A DNA stretch of 64,000 bases from Ahaetulla prasina (taxonomy: Eukaryota > Chordata > Lepidosauria > Squamata > Colubridae), in the NCBI RefSeq assembly GCF_028640845.1, contig NC_080548.1, positions 16,371,821 to 16,435,820 of the forward strand, read 5' to 3'. A program made the position numbers and the translations under genes. Positions 1 to 10,908 of the stretch are shown here, one piece after another. How positions within the stretch are numbered: the stretch's first letter is position 1; each line of letters opens with the position of its first letter. The notes beneath the pieces were generated by a model. It was given only the letters and a program-made list of their open reading frames with translations, ran no database searches and was not told the origin of the DNA.

Positions 1-309
1 TACTCTGCAGCCGGGCCAGCCAAAACAGGTCAGTTGGCAAGCTTTTTTCAATGCTTGGCTGCTTAGAAGTACAAATTTATTTTCCACTGAAGAACTAAAA
101 CAGGCCTCGTCTTGATATATAACTGGATATGCGCTATTGCACATGCCATGTTTATTACCTGGAGTGAAATAGAGAAGAAGCAGAATATAAATTTAACAAA
201 TAAACCAATAGGCAGAATCCACTACCTAGAATTATACAAATAATTCCGTGAATGAAGGCGATGGACTAGCAGGGATGGGCTCCAGCACGAGTCCGAAAGC
301 TCCGAAGAC
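1..309. other. Unique sequence, no gene seen
   Basis: AT-rich sequence without a convincing open frame, repeat end or RNA gene. It borders the inverted-repeat transposon that begins just downstream. Confidence 0.5.
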
Positions 310-311
310 TA

Positions 312-846
312 CCGTACTTTTCGGAGTATAAGACACACTTTTTCCCTTCTAAAAGAGGGTGGAAATGTTGGTGCATCTTATACACTGAATATAGCCATTT
401 TTGGCCTCCCGAAACCCTGCCCCGGGCATCCAATTTTTGCCAAAAGCAGGCCCATTTTTCTTAAAAACAGGGCCTGCAGAGTGTTTGGGACGCCTGCAGA
501 GTGTTCCTGGGGGCTGGGGAGGGCAAAAAAGTGATGCAAGGGGGGTTTGGGAGGCCAAAAATGGGCCCGTTTTTTGCAAAAACAGGTCCATTTTTTGCAG
601 AAATGGAGGTGTTTTTGCCCTCCCCAGCCCCTAGGAGCACTCTGCAGACCTCCCCAACCCTCTGCAGGTCCCTTTTTTGCAAAAAAGGGGCCCATTTGTC
701 CCAAAAAGGGACATTCAGAGGGTTTGGGAGGCCTGTAGAGTGCTCCTGGGGGCTGGGGGGGGCAACCCCCCTTTTTTTCTTGTTCATCTCTTCAAAATCT
801 TGGTGCGTCTTATACTCCAGTACATCTTATCATCCGAAAAATATGG
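312..846. mobile_element. TA-flanked inverted-repeat DNA transposon (Tc1/mariner-like, non-autonomous)
   Basis: The ends are inverted copies of a CCGTAYTTTTCGGAGTATAA-type terminus; the right end reads as its reverse complement. Each end abuts a TA dinucleotide (310-311 and 847-848), the target duplication typical of Tc1/mariner. The interior has a second inverted repeat of G/C-rich blocks around 490-535 and 600-650 and repeated short purine/pyrimidine modules. Those modules keep several frames open by chance. No transposase is present, so it would depend on one supplied in trans. The superfamily is inferred from the TA duplication and terminal repeat only. Confidence 0.75.
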
Positions 847-1025
847 TAAATCTCCGGTCCTGGTGACCGACCCAGATTGGATCCTGCAAATAATTCAGCC
901 TTTAATATCTGAATGCTGAATTAACACATCCTGTAGGATTAGTTCTTGTAACCCTTCCAATCAAGAGAGGTCACCTTCACCCTCAGCACAAGTAATATCA
1001 AGAAGAGAAAATGAAGATTCTAGAA

Positions 1026-1156
1026 CAGCGTTTCTCAACCTTAGCAAGGTTAAGATGCATGGAACTTCAACTTTAATGCTTGGGTGCCATTCCGGTTGGT
1101 GAATTCTGGGAATGGAAGTCCATATAGCTTACCGTTGCCAAGGCTAAGAACCGCCG
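1026..1156. mobile_element. Palindromic hAT-type MITE, degraded
   Basis: A decayed copy of the palindrome family that recurs through the window. The two halves are inverted copies beginning CAGCGTTTCTCAACC. Flanking 8-mers are TTCTAGAA (1018-1025) and CTCTAGAA (1157-1164), one mismatch apart, as expected of an old 8-bp hAT target duplication. Confidence 0.7.
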
Positions 1157-1164
1157 CTCTAGAA

Positions 1165-2274
1165 TTTAGCCTGCTAACTCATCTAGATCATGCCACGGAA
1201 GAGATATCAAACTAAATGAACATCAGTTCCAGTTTGCCACACATACCAAGTCCAAAATGCTGAGGCAGACCTCACTCATTTCCCTCTCAGCTGAGCTCAG
1301 CAAGGAGAATCTTAGGAGCAAAATAAATGTTTGCATTCTCCTAAGTAAGTAATTGTAATGATGGATGACTAATTTCTATATGAGGACTCCTTCCACCCCT
1401 CCCAAAAATTGGAGGTCAGTGCTTTTTTTTTTTTTGGCGGTAAAAATTTGTCAACGTGTCTATATTAAATTTGTTCATCACATTTCTTAAGGATTTTGCA
1501 TATTTATTTACTAGATTTACACCATCCAGGAGTTCAGGACAATGTACAGTGTAGTATCTGCACACAGCCACTTGCAGTGAAATCCCAACAGTTGCTGCAG
1601 GTGGGAGGTGAAAAGCCACCAAGCCACCATTCCGTTTGCAAGACCCAACAACAGCACAATGCCTGGTGAGGCAAAATTTCTCAAACTGTAACAAGGGGAG
1701 ATAAGACTGCCAATGAGCCCCACAGAGCTGCAGCATTTAAAAACACACCTTCCAAGAAAACACAATTTAACAGAAACTAGCTTTGGTACAGTTTGAACCA
1801 AGCTGTGCTCTGCACCTAAAACGGAAAGATAACATCTCAGTTCATAAAGATAGCTAATGTTATATAATCACGGAAATCCACATTTTTAAAAAAAAAAACC
1901 TGGTTCACGGTTCTTGTATGGAAGCTCATTAGGAAACCCCCCCCCCCTTGTGCAATTACATCTTTGTGCTTTTATCCCTGCTTTTACCTGTTCCCTTTGC
2001 CCATTCCCCTTATCACCTCTTTCTCCTCTTTAATTCTTCCCTTCTTTAATCATGCTTTCTTTTCAGTTCCCATCTATTTTTAGCCCATGACCCAGACCAC
2101 ATTCCTCCTTCCTTCAGACATCTCTCTTAAGCTGCAAAGGCATTAAGGGCTACCAGCTATCAAGTTTAGGCCTCCAAAACCCGCATTCCACATACCCCGA
2201 ACACCCTAGGGAAGAAGATCATACTCTTTAGAATCTGCAAAGGGCAGTATGAATTCCTTGCCCATTTAGTTGCT
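1165..2274. other. Unique sequence, no gene seen
   Basis: Non-repetitive AT-rich DNA with a T run near 1424, an A run near 1890 and a C run near 1938. No splice-bounded open frame or RNA gene was recognised. Confidence 0.45.
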
Positions 2275-2341
2275 CTAGAATAGAATAGAATAGAATAGAA
2301 TAGAATAGAATAGAATAGAATAGAATAGAATAGAATAGAAT
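2275..2341. repeat. (AATAG)n microsatellite at LINE 3' end
   Basis: About 13 near-perfect TAGAA/AATAG units immediately abut the 3' end of the minus-strand Snake1-type LINE. This pentamer at a CR1-L3 tail is characteristic of snakes. Confidence 0.95.
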
Positions 2342-2827
2342 TCTTTTATTGGCCAAGTGTGATTGGACACACAAGGAATTTGTCTTGGTGCATATGCTCT
2401 CAGTGTACATAAAAGAAAAGATACGTTCATCAAGGTACAACATTTACAACACAAATGATGGTCAATATATCAATATAAATCATAAGGATTGCCAGCAACA
2501 AAGTTACAGCCATACAGTCATAAATGGAAGGAGATAAGTGATGGGAACGATGAGAAGATTAATAATAGTGCAGATTTAGTAAATAGTTTGACAGTGTTGA
2601 GGGAATTATTTGTTTAGCAGAGTGATGGCCTTCGGGAAAAAGCTGTTCTTGTGTTTAGTTGTTCTGGTGTGCAGTGCTCTATAGCATTGTTTTGAGGGTA
2701 GGAGTTGAAACAGTTTATGTCCTGGATGTGAGGGATCTGTAAATATTTTCACGGCCCTCTTCTTGATTCGTGCAGTATACAGGTCCTCAATGGAAGGCAG
2801 GTTGGTAGCAGTGGGGAGCATTGGCTC
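2342..2827 (-). mobile_element. CR1-L3 (Snake1-type) LINE, 5'-truncated
   Basis: On the minus strand this holds the end of ORF2 followed by a 3' UTR that runs into (AATAG)n. The UTR is nearly identical to the copy at 52,400-52,600 and to the short copy at 24,570, so it is a recently active family. It is truncated upstream of the last ~70 codons, the normal product of incomplete reverse transcription. It has no full reverse transcriptase and cannot move by itself. Confidence 0.85.
2606..2821 (-). pseudogene. C-terminal remnant of CR1-L3 reverse transcriptase (ORF2)
   Basis: An open stretch of about 71 codons on the minus strand ends in the hallmark tail of this LINE group: a DPSHPGHKLFQLLPS-like block, a Y-R-x-L basic segment, then NSFFPKAITLLNK before the stop. 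This lies beyond the polymerase domain, so nothing catalytic remains. The frame is intact to the natural stop, which suggests a fairly young insertion. A related but more decayed version lies at 36,830-36,950. Confidence 0.75.
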
Positions 2828-2947
2828 GGCATTGGCAGATCAGAGATTTTGCATGCAAAAAAAAAAAAAAAGGGCTAATTCCCATACTTAGCATATCCAG
2901 ACGGCTGGTGGGGAAAAAAAGCTCCCTACGTTCAAGGAACCTGGTAA

Positions 2948-3058
2948 TTTTTAAACTTGGCAACTTTTAAGAAGTGTGAACTTCAACTCCCCAAATTCTC
3001 CCAGCCAGCAGGTTGAAGTCCACACATCTTAAAAGTTGCCACGTTGGAAAAACACTGT
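2948..3058. mobile_element. Degraded palindromic MITE
   Basis: Both halves show the family motif (TTGGCAACTTTTAAG, AACTTCAACTCC and their inverted partner). Termini and target duplication are no longer readable. Confidence 0.55.
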
Positions 3059-4273
3059 TGTGGCTGCTAGTGAATTAAGATGGCCCAAGAACTTGGCTCA
3101 GTGTATAGATCAGCCTCCTGGATTGCATGCGTTTTGCAGATAAGTCATGCAAATATCTTGCTCTGGTTTTTTTTTTTTTTTAAAGCAATGGGTCCCACTA
3201 TCAGATTTACAGAGGAACAAGATCAAAGTGTGCAAGGAAAAAAAAAAAGGACTAGCAAATGGAGCTTTGGGTGGGTGGGTGGGACTAGTTCTCTGCTTCC
3301 AGAACAAAGAGGTGAGACGTAACCCAGCATTTAAATGCAGTTTTGGCCGGTCTGATCTTCCCCAGCTGGAGTTCCTGCTTGGACAACTGCGGTAGTGTTG
3401 TTTTTGCTGATAGACAGAGCCAAAGGCAGCTTGGAGGCTGGTGAACTTTCTGGCAGGAAGGCTTGAAACTAGTTCAGCCATTTCATCCTTGGCTAAATTG
3501 CTTTCTCCTTGCGCTCCCTGGTCAACAGCAGTAGTGAGAACATTCTTCTGTTCTATTCTGCAATCGCAGGGCAGGGCGAGATTATCACTCATTTCCTAGC
3601 CAGCCAGACCAGGAAAGCAAATAGGGTTTGCATTTGTAAAGCTGTTGGAAAACGCCCCGACTCCCTTGATTAATTTTAGATTTATACGTTTGGCTAACAC
3701 AGGGACTTCACACAACTCAAGAGAATCCAAACCCATTCAGTTATTTGGAGAAAGAAACAAGCTGCCAGTCCTCTCAAAGCTATAATCACCCTTTTTAAAA
3801 AATAACTAAATAAAATAAAATAAAGGTAAGGGAATGTATATTTCAGAGCTCGTGCATCCCATGCCGAAAACGAGATTGCGAAAAGAATAAGGCTAGGCAT
3901 TGTGATTGATTTCTATATGCAAGTGAGGATTTAGGCCCTCTTTCTCAGCCCAAATAATCCATGACTTTTGAAAGAGAAGCATTCCCACTTCAAATACTCC
4001 CAGTGAGGCAGTGCAGAACAACAGAGGGCTACGCCACATGTTTTTTCTACACAGCAACTGCATTAGTTCTCACAGCAACAACATTTGTTACACAGAAAGC
4101 CGTTCTGTGCAGGAAACCTGGATGTCGATCACTATGGAGAGCAAGCATTTATCCCAGCCTGCTTCTCCACATCCGCCAATCGTAGTGCAGCCTAACATGG
4201 TTTATTCGGGCGTAACGTGTTTGCAAACCCACCTAGTACGTACATTTTGCAACACATGGTCTGTTTAACCTGC
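3059..4273. other. Unique sequence, no gene seen
   Basis: Mixed unique DNA with a T12 run near 3168, an A run near 3240 and an AAATA-rich stretch near 3800-3825. The 160-codon minus-strand frame at 3110-3592 includes the translated T run and shows no domain, so it is not called as a gene. Confidence 0.45.
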
Positions 4274-4281
4274 TTAACATG

Positions 4282-4520
4282 CAGAGCTGGATTTCAAGTA
4301 TTTTTATCGCCGGTTCGCCCCGCGCATGTACGTTCACTTCTCGCACGCAACTTTTACGCATGCGCTTGGCCACTCACACATGCGCCTTCTGCACATACGC
4401 CTGGCTTTGAAAATGTGGCTAAATAGGACGGCATAGAGACGGGGCGGGTGAGCTCGCCCACCTGCGGTCGCCGCTACCTGTTCGCCCAAACTGGTCCAAA
4501 CCGGCTGAATACCAATGCTG
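4282..4520. mobile_element. Non-autonomous hAT-like element, 239 bp
   Basis: Flanked by a perfect 8-bp duplication TTAACATG (4274-4281 and 4521-4528). It begins CAGAGCTGG and ends ATGCTG, and has a CpG-rich interior with repeated GCATGCGC-type words and CCGGTTCGCC. Related to the family ending in CCGGTTC-rich tails elsewhere in the window. Confidence 0.75.
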
Positions 4521-5000
4521 TTAACATGTCATACAAACTCAGCTAATTCTGAATAAGCAGACTATGGTTTCTCAACAAACCACGTGAAGCCACTTGCATA
4601 CATCAAGATCATACACACACATACACATGGTGTGCGTGTGATTTCCTGTCCAGACTGAAAGGAAGCGTCTCCGTATCATCACCCCATTTCCTATGACCAG
4701 AAAGAGTGGGCAGCATTTATGTTCTTTTCTCCTTAAGATGCTTGTGACATTGTCGCTCTTTCCCCAAGATAGACAAAAGTTGCATCACCTCTCTGTGGCT
4801 CGCAATCCTTCCAGAGGATCTCCCAGACCAAAAGAAGATCAGAAATTGTGTTGACATTTTGAGGAAGGCACTTCCTACTGTTTGGACAAGGAATCAATGC
4901 CGTATCCACATATGTGTGACAGAGGAAAGAAAGAAGGAAGGAAAACCTTGCACAATCCTGTCAAATTCCACCCTGAATCTGAATCCCTGCAAAGGGTCCC
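4521..5000. other. Unique sequence, no gene seen
   Basis: AT-rich DNA with short CA-rich patches near 4610. No gene recognised. Confidence 0.45.

Positions 5001-5066
<66 letters not shown>
5001..5066. repeat. (CT)n(CA)n compound microsatellite
   Basis: A GTCTCT/CT tract passes directly into about 15 CA units. It creates artefactual Ser/Leu- and Thr/His-rich frames on both strands. Confidence 0.95.
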
Positions 5067-5067
<1 letters not shown>

Positions 5068-5668
5068 CGAGATCTTTAAGGGGCTACAAATATCCCCCCC
5101 CAACCCTGAATTTGTTCAAGGACACTCTTCATTTTCTGTGTGTGCTTGGTCCTATCTCTTCTCAGTCTGACATCTAGGGCTGAAGAAAGAGAGAATTCTA
5201 ACCCAGGAACAAGTCAAGAGTGAAGAATGGAATTGGATCTGCTGATAGATGCCCCAGTCAACTTCTCTCAGCCTAACTGAGCTACCTCAATTTTGTTTCC
5301 ACGACACCCAGTGATCAATTATCCTGACCAGAAAACCTGAGTAAACACCCAGCAACCTTTCTGCTTCTTTTAAGCTCCATCCTTTTTTAAACACCATTTT
5401 CCCTATCTCTTTCAAGCAGCCCCGTCTGAATTTTCCTAGTATCATCTCTCTTGCTCCCAAGCTGCCATTCCCAACCCTCTTTTCCCTGGAAAAGTATACA
5501 CACATACATACACATACATGTATCATTTTCTATCATCTACCTGCTGCATCTAACTGTCCAGCATTGCAAATTAATGGCCATTTAACTGGCTCGTAAACCA
5601 AGGCTCCACCTCCGGCGCAGCTTCGGTCCTGTGGGAAAGAGTGACTGAAATAGATCCCAATGGAGTTC
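5067..5668. other. Unique sequence, no gene seen
   Basis: Pyrimidine-rich unique DNA with no supported gene. Confidence 0.4.
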
Positions 5669-6067
5669 CAAGGGTGTCAAACTCAAGGCCCGGACCCCGG
5701 ATCCAGCCCACGGAGTGCTTAAATCTGGCCCGTGGGGTTGCCCTGGAAACTGCGAAGGATTGGTCCACCGTGCCTTTCCTAGAGAAAAGGGGGTCCCGAG
5801 CTCCGTTTTCGGCTGCGATGGCCTCCTGCAACCCTCTGCCAGTGAAAACGGAGCTCCATTTTCACTGACAATACAATGTACAATTTAAAATGTAAATTAA
5901 AAAACTTATTATAATTAATTTTCTCTGGCAGAGCGCCTGGGCTGCCACAGGCACCCCTGACATGAGTGACGTCGAGCTGGTCACACACCCCCAGCCCCTC
6001 TCCCCCCACCCCGAGATCAAACACAACCCTGATGTGGCCCTCAATGAAATTGAGTTTGACACCCCTG
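5669..6067. mobile_element. Non-autonomous hAT element (CAGGGGTGTCAAACTC family)
   Basis: Termini are CAAGGGTGTCAAACTCAAGG and its inverted partner ending TTTGACACCCCTG. The internal order (gene-like 'gctccgttttc' blocks, 'gggccacatc' blocks) matches the 23,613-24,007 copy in the opposite sense. Target duplications are too decayed here to read, but the second copy has a perfect one. No transposase sequence. Confidence 0.75.
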
Positions 6068-6310
6068 CTCTATCTTCACCAGGTGGTGATGACCTCTTTA
6101 CTCTACCAAGAAACAATAAATGCAAAAGGTTCCTATTGTTTCTAATAGTTTAAGAATTTTAGATTTGTGTCTCTCCTCTTACTGTGGAGATGGTGTTTTG
6201 CACATCAAGCAATGTACAGCCAACAAAGGGCTGGGGTAAGTTTGTGGTTCATCAGGAATCTATTGCCTGTTGGATCAGCCCAGCTATTGCATCAAGTCGT
6301 AACATAGCTT

Positions 6311-6626
6311 TTTGTTGTTGTTAGTTGCGAAGTTGTGTCCGACCCATCATGACCCCATGGACAATGTTCCTTCAGGCCTTCCTGTCCTCTACCATCCCCT
6401 GGAGAGTCCGTTTAAGCTCACGCCGACTACTTCAGTGACTCCATCCAGCCACCTGTCATTCTCTGCCATCCCCTTCTTCTTTTGCCCTCAATCGTTCCCA
6501 GCATTCGGCTCTTCTCCAGTGAGTCCTTCCTTCTCATTAGGTGGCCAAAGCATTTGAGTTTCATCTTCAGGATCTGGCCTTCTAAAGAGCAGTCAAGGTT
6601 GATCTCCTCTAGGACTGACCGGTGGC
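6311..6626 (-). mobile_element. BovB (RTE) LINE 3' end
   Basis: The reverse complement carries the conserved BovB ORF2 C-terminal coding region and the 3' tail GTCGGACACAACTTCGCAAC followed by TAACAACAA. It aligns by eye with the clearer copies at 56,334 and 59,465. It is 5'-truncated and its reading frame is broken by indels. Confidence 0.85.
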
Positions 6627-6729
6627 TTCTTTAGGTACCTTTATTTATTTGATATTTTTAAATAGTGCCTTTATTACTTTATCCATAACTAAGGCTGCAA
6701 ACATACACAATACTCTTTTTGCATCCTAT

Positions 6730-7080
6730 TTTCCACACAACAACAAGCCTGTGAGGTGGGCTGGGCTGAGAGACAGAAGGACTGGCCCAAAGTCACCTAC
6801 CTGGCTTTCATGCTTAAGGCAGGACTAGAACTCACAGTCTCCTGGTGCTTCGCTCAAAGTCACCCAGTCAACTTACATGCCTAAGGCGGCATTAGAACTC
6901 ACCGCTTCCTAGCGATTGGCCCAAGGTTATCCAGCTGGCTTTCATGCCTGAGACAGGACTAAAACTCACAATCTCCTGGTCATTCACCCAAACTCTCCCA
7001 ATCAACTTACATGCCTAAGGTGGGATTAGAACTCACAGCCTCCTGGTTTCTAGGTCAGCACCTAAACCAGTCTAGGCCTA
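6730..7080 (-). mobile_element. tRNA-derived SINE (MIR/CORE-like) with tandemly amplified body
   Basis: The strand shown is the reverse of the SINE whose forward copy lies at 32,108. The body module containing 'cctaaggc-gg-ttagaactcac' occurs four times instead of once, at roughly 6783, 6855, 6918 and 6988. Modules 1 and 3 share a 'tggctttcatgc' spacer, and modules 2 and 4 share 'caacttacatgc'. This is an A-B-A-B higher-order pattern. Confidence 0.75.
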
Positions 7081-7894
7081 ATGTGAACGCAGCCGATGCC
7101 TTTTCTTAACCTAGATTTAGGGGTTAGCGCTTTGTCTGAACTTCTCTCTCCTGCCCCAGACACACTAAAATAAAAATCAGAATCTGCTGAAGAAATAAAG
7201 GAGAAACCATTTCCTTTCCCATTCCTTTCCTGAATACCTTGCTGACATGGCATGTCCAAGTTATGGGCAAGCTGTTGTAAAGCAGTTTCTTTACAGAAAA
7301 GTGGGGGGCCTCATTCAGAGGTTAATAAGAAACCAGCACAGCATGGCAAAGCCTAGAGGATGTGGGTTTTGTGTTTTTTTTAAAAAATTGCACTGTGTTT
7401 TTTCAGTTTAAAAAAAGAAGCTGGAAAAACTTCAGCCCCAAATTCACATTTTAATTATTAAAAAGCAGTACCATGTTCGGTGGCATCCTAATACCCAGGG
7501 AATAACTGTAAAAGAAAAGCCTGCCTCTCCAGGCATGTGTGAACTTCATTACATGTTGCTTAGGTTGCAGCAGTAAACATGGGAATACCAGTGTGTCACA
7601 CCAAACTGTACATGCTATCAGCCCCCCCTCCCTCCAATAGGAGCTGAATGTCTTTAACTGCTGTGGCTCCATTTATTCCCCAGATCAAGTGGTACACAGG
7701 ACGTCTGACAGTGACATGGGGCTGTCACCACCTTCTCCAAGGTGGCATCTCCTAAGGTAACCTCAAATAAAATTCCCCATCTTGAACGGGGTGTTTCAGA
7801 ACAGCTGGCGAGGACCAGAGTCAGGATTTCTGGGTTACTGTCAGGAGGAAGCAGACTGTAGCTTCTTGTGACTAGCAAAGTCAGTAACTTTGTT
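7081..7894. other. Unique sequence, no gene seen
   Basis: Unique DNA with A/T runs near 7375-7420 and no convincing coding or RNA signal. Confidence 0.4.
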
Positions 7895-8045
7895 TGCTAC
7901 ATGCTACAAGCATCTCGCCAGATTGCTTGCCTTCCCCCTGGGGATGATCGGATAAGGCTTCATGGATCATTGGGGGAGGTCAAGCTTATACTGCTTGCGT
8001 AAGGACTCCAAGCTAGGCCCTCACTTGACCCCTCCTTCCAGCCTG
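7895..8045. repeat. Unidentified dispersed repeat, copy 1
   Basis: Aligns by eye to 54,680-54,838. Both share 'acaag-atctcgccaga', a GGGRATGRTC-GATAAGGCTTCA core and a 'aaggactc-aag' block in the same order. It could be part of an LTR or other interspersed element. I do not recognise the family. Confidence 0.6.
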
Positions 8046-8668
8046 GCTGGCAGTTTCCCAACAGTTATAAGATCTGAAGTGCAGAAGAAGCAGCGGCCAC
8101 AATTTTACAACAAAAAGAGAAAATTGGATAAAAAGGAGGGACGAACCGAAACCAGCCTCTCTCATCCTAAAGTTGTTTGCAACCCCATAAAGCACCCGGT
8201 GCAGCCGCAGAGTCTCCTGCCCCCTCTCTTGAGAGTTGTTTCTTAACTACAGTAATCAAACTGACTGTTGTTTGTTCCAGCTTCAAGCATTTCCCCCTCT
8301 CCCCCACCCCTCCCTGGCCCTTTTGGACTGTGGTTTTCAGTGCATCACTCAAAGGCCAAACACAGCACTCAAGCCACAGAAAGATCGTCCTTGAGTTAAA
8401 TTGACCTCCAGGACAGTTGAGTTTTTAAGTGCTCCGAGTCACCACAGCATAAAATAACCCACAGCGTAACAGAAAATACTGGGGCCCTCCCTCCTCATTT
8501 TTTTTTTCCTTTATGGCAAAGCAAGAGGCGGCGGCATCATGTCTTGTATTCAAAACTGTCATGTCTTGTCTCAAAAACAGCTTAATTAGTAAGCAAGGTC
8601 GGACAGAGCTGTACACGGAATAAAGAAGAGCTGTTCCTTTAAGGATCTCGGCATCCTGATCCTCCAAG
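8046..8668. other. Unique sequence, no gene seen
   Basis: A pyrimidine tract followed by an AG lies near 8300-8340, but no open frame of exon quality follows it. Confidence 0.4.
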
Positions 8669-8797
8669 CACTGTTTCTCGACTTTTGTAGACTTTTAAGA
8701 TGGGTGGACTTCAACTCCCAGAATTCCCCCAACTGGCTGGGGAATTCTGGGAGCTGAAGTCCACCCATCTTAAAGTCGGCAAGGTTGAGATACAGTG
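8669..8797. mobile_element. Palindromic hAT-type MITE
   Basis: A near-perfect inverted repeat centred near 8733 whose arms carry the family motif GGACTTCAACTCCCAGAATT. Ends read CACTGTTTCTC and its inverse. Flanking CTCCAAGC (8662-8669) and CTCAAAGC (8798-8805) resemble an 8-bp duplication. Confidence 0.8.
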
Positions 8798-8805
8798 CTC
8801 AAAGC

Positions 8806-9124
8806 AACACCCAAAAACCCTCCATGCTGACCATATCTCCAGGCCAGATTGAAAAACCAGGGAGCAGGGGTGGGTGAGTGGGTGGGGGAATACCAGAACC
8901 CAACAGACTTCCTCTTTGTCCCTTCCTTCCTCAACCAGCCAAACCAGACCTCCTGCAGCCCATCACTCTAGCAATCATAAGCATCTGGGAGTAGCTTGGG
9001 AGAAGGTTTACCCAGCAGTTAATTAAAGCAAGCATCAAATTAAATACAGCAAAATTAAAACAGCGCCGGAAATTAATTTTCAGCGTTTAAAAAAAAAATC
9101 TACCTTGTAAAGCTAGATATTCTC
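8806..9124. other. Unique sequence, no gene seen
   Basis: Unique AT-rich DNA with no gene recognised. Confidence 0.4.
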
Positions 9125-9245
9125 TAAACGGGGGAGAAAAGGAATGCACTGTGCTGGCCAAGATAAGGCATCGCGTTGGTATCTATCACCTTGCCAGCTG
9201 TGACAGTCGGTTCCAGGTCCAGATGGAGATTCTGTCACCTCACCT
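9125..9245. promoter_or_regulatory. Candidate enhancer-like cluster of factor sites
   Basis: Within 120 unique bases there are GATA sites (AGATAAG at 9161; TATC at 9180-9186), an E-box CAGCTG (9195-9200) and an adjoining TALE/MEIS-type TGACAG (9201-9206). Motif density alone is weak evidence. The call rests on absence of repeat character and on clustering. Confidence 0.2.
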
Positions 9246-9753
9246 ACCTATTCACCCAAACCCAGGGAGTCTAGTTATTCCCCCATCCCAGAGACGCAGA
9301 TGATCATTCCTTGCCCATCACAAACCCTCACCTATGTTGCTCTCGATCCAGCTCCTTTGATCCACGTGGGTGGCCCAAAGCCCCTCATCCTTCTCTTCTC
9401 CTCCAGCCCCGCAGCCCATCAATCACCAGATTCGTGGAGTGCTCAAGAGGCTGTTTTCGCTCCCGTGGTACCACATGCAGAAAGAGAAGCGGGAGCCAAC
9501 GGCATCGATAAGTATTTTTTTTTTCTCCTTAAATAAAAAATACCTCCTAGTGGAGATTTTGCAAAGCTGCATGTGGCTTTCTGGAAATAAACAAAAGGAT
9601 TTTTTTTTTTTGAAAAGCAAACTTATCCAGAACTTACAAGGTGAAGCTAGCTTTGTATTTCTTTTAAAGGAGGGAGGGGAAGGAAAAGGGAGAAACAGGT
9701 AAATAAATAAAGGACATTTGTAAATAGATTTATGTAATAAACAAAGATGATTT
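9246..9753. other. Unique sequence, no gene seen
   Basis: Unique sequence with T11-12 runs near 9515 and 9601. Overlapping frames here depend on the homopolymers. Confidence 0.4.
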
Positions 9754-9832
9754 AAAAATCTATTTAGAGCATCCAATATGAAGTTGGGAGAATATGAATA
9801 TGAAAAATCTATTTAGAGCATCCAATATGAAG
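9754..9832 (+). repeat. 30-bp direct duplication, 49-bp period
   Basis: The segment 9754-9783 is repeated exactly at 9803-9832 (core TCTATTTAGAGCATCCAATA). This is a recent local duplication in unique DNA. Confidence 0.9.
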
Positions 9833-10765
9833 GGGGAGCGATAGGAACATGTAAATAAAGATGTGTTTATTTATATTTTGCGTATCTGAACCGCCCACTT
9901 CCCTCAAAGAGGAACTCCTTAGTTTACCACTGGTGGTGGAATTATGAGTTGGTGCAAAGTGAAGGAGCATAGCTTGTTCTTTTCTTAATGTGAAAAGCAT
10001 GACTCTAAACAAAGATCAGGATCAAAGGTACATTTAAATATGCATCATACCAGTATCTTACAAAGTAACCTTTTAAAAAAAAAATCACTGCTCCATTTCT
10101 AGGAATATAACTAGAGCCATCTGAAGTGATGACTGCCCCATATGTAATTTTTTTTCCAATGTAAAATTTATAAATAAAAGTCCCCACAATGGTGAATGAA
10201 AGCTAACTTGTAAACTGTGTGAACATCAACCAAAGTGTGTTAGGGGAAAGGAAGGGAAAGTGGGGGGAGAGGAGGGGAGGAAAGAAGGAAAGAAAGGAAA
10301 GGAAAGGAAAGGGAAAGGAAATCCCACTTGGAAGAAAACTCTCTGGTTTGTAGGTGTTGAGCAGATGACAGAAGCCAACTTAGAAATTACGATTAATTCA
10401 CAGAAAAATTGTGAAGATAGTTGTTATAGCTATTCTGGCTGGACATTTGGGAAACAGCCATCTCAGCAGCTCTGGATGGCACTAAGGTGGCAAAAGCTGG
10501 TGTAAGGGACTACATTTCATGGTCATCAGCAAGCATATAAATAAGACCGAGAGCAAGAAGGCAAATTGCAAAGCAGTTGCTCTTAATTAAAAGCAAGGCT
10601 AGTATTTCCTTTTAAGCTGGGTCAGCAGCACCTTCAACACAGCTGCTCCTTCGGCCAAAGATCCAGAGAGTAAAATATACAGGATCTTGCGTTGACCAAC
10701 ATCACATATGGATACCTTCTAATTTATGTACATTTCCAGAAGAAGTGATAATGTGGCTTCTAGAA
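9833..10765. other. Unique sequence with a purine-rich tract
   Basis: AT-rich unique DNA. Positions 10,240-10,325 are a GGGGA/GAAAG purine tract that forms an artefactual Lys/Gly frame. No gene recognised. Confidence 0.45.
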
Positions 10766-10900
10766 CAGGGGTCACCAACCTTGGCAACTTTAAGCCTGGC
10801 GGACTTCAACTCCCGGAATTCCCCAGCCAGCTTTGCTGGCTGGGGAATTCCGGGAGTTGAAGTCCGCCAGGCTTAAAGTTGCCAAGGTTGGAGACCCCTG
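10766..10900. mobile_element. Palindromic hAT-type MITE, 135 bp, near-perfect
   Basis: Both halves are inverted copies starting CAGGGGTC-CCAACCTTGGC and meeting at an AGCTTTGCT centre. Flanks are TTCTAGAA (10,758-10,765) and TTCTAGGA (10,901-10,908). Transcribed RNA would fold into a long hairpin. No coding capacity. Confidence 0.92.
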
Positions 10901-10908
10901 TTCTAGGA

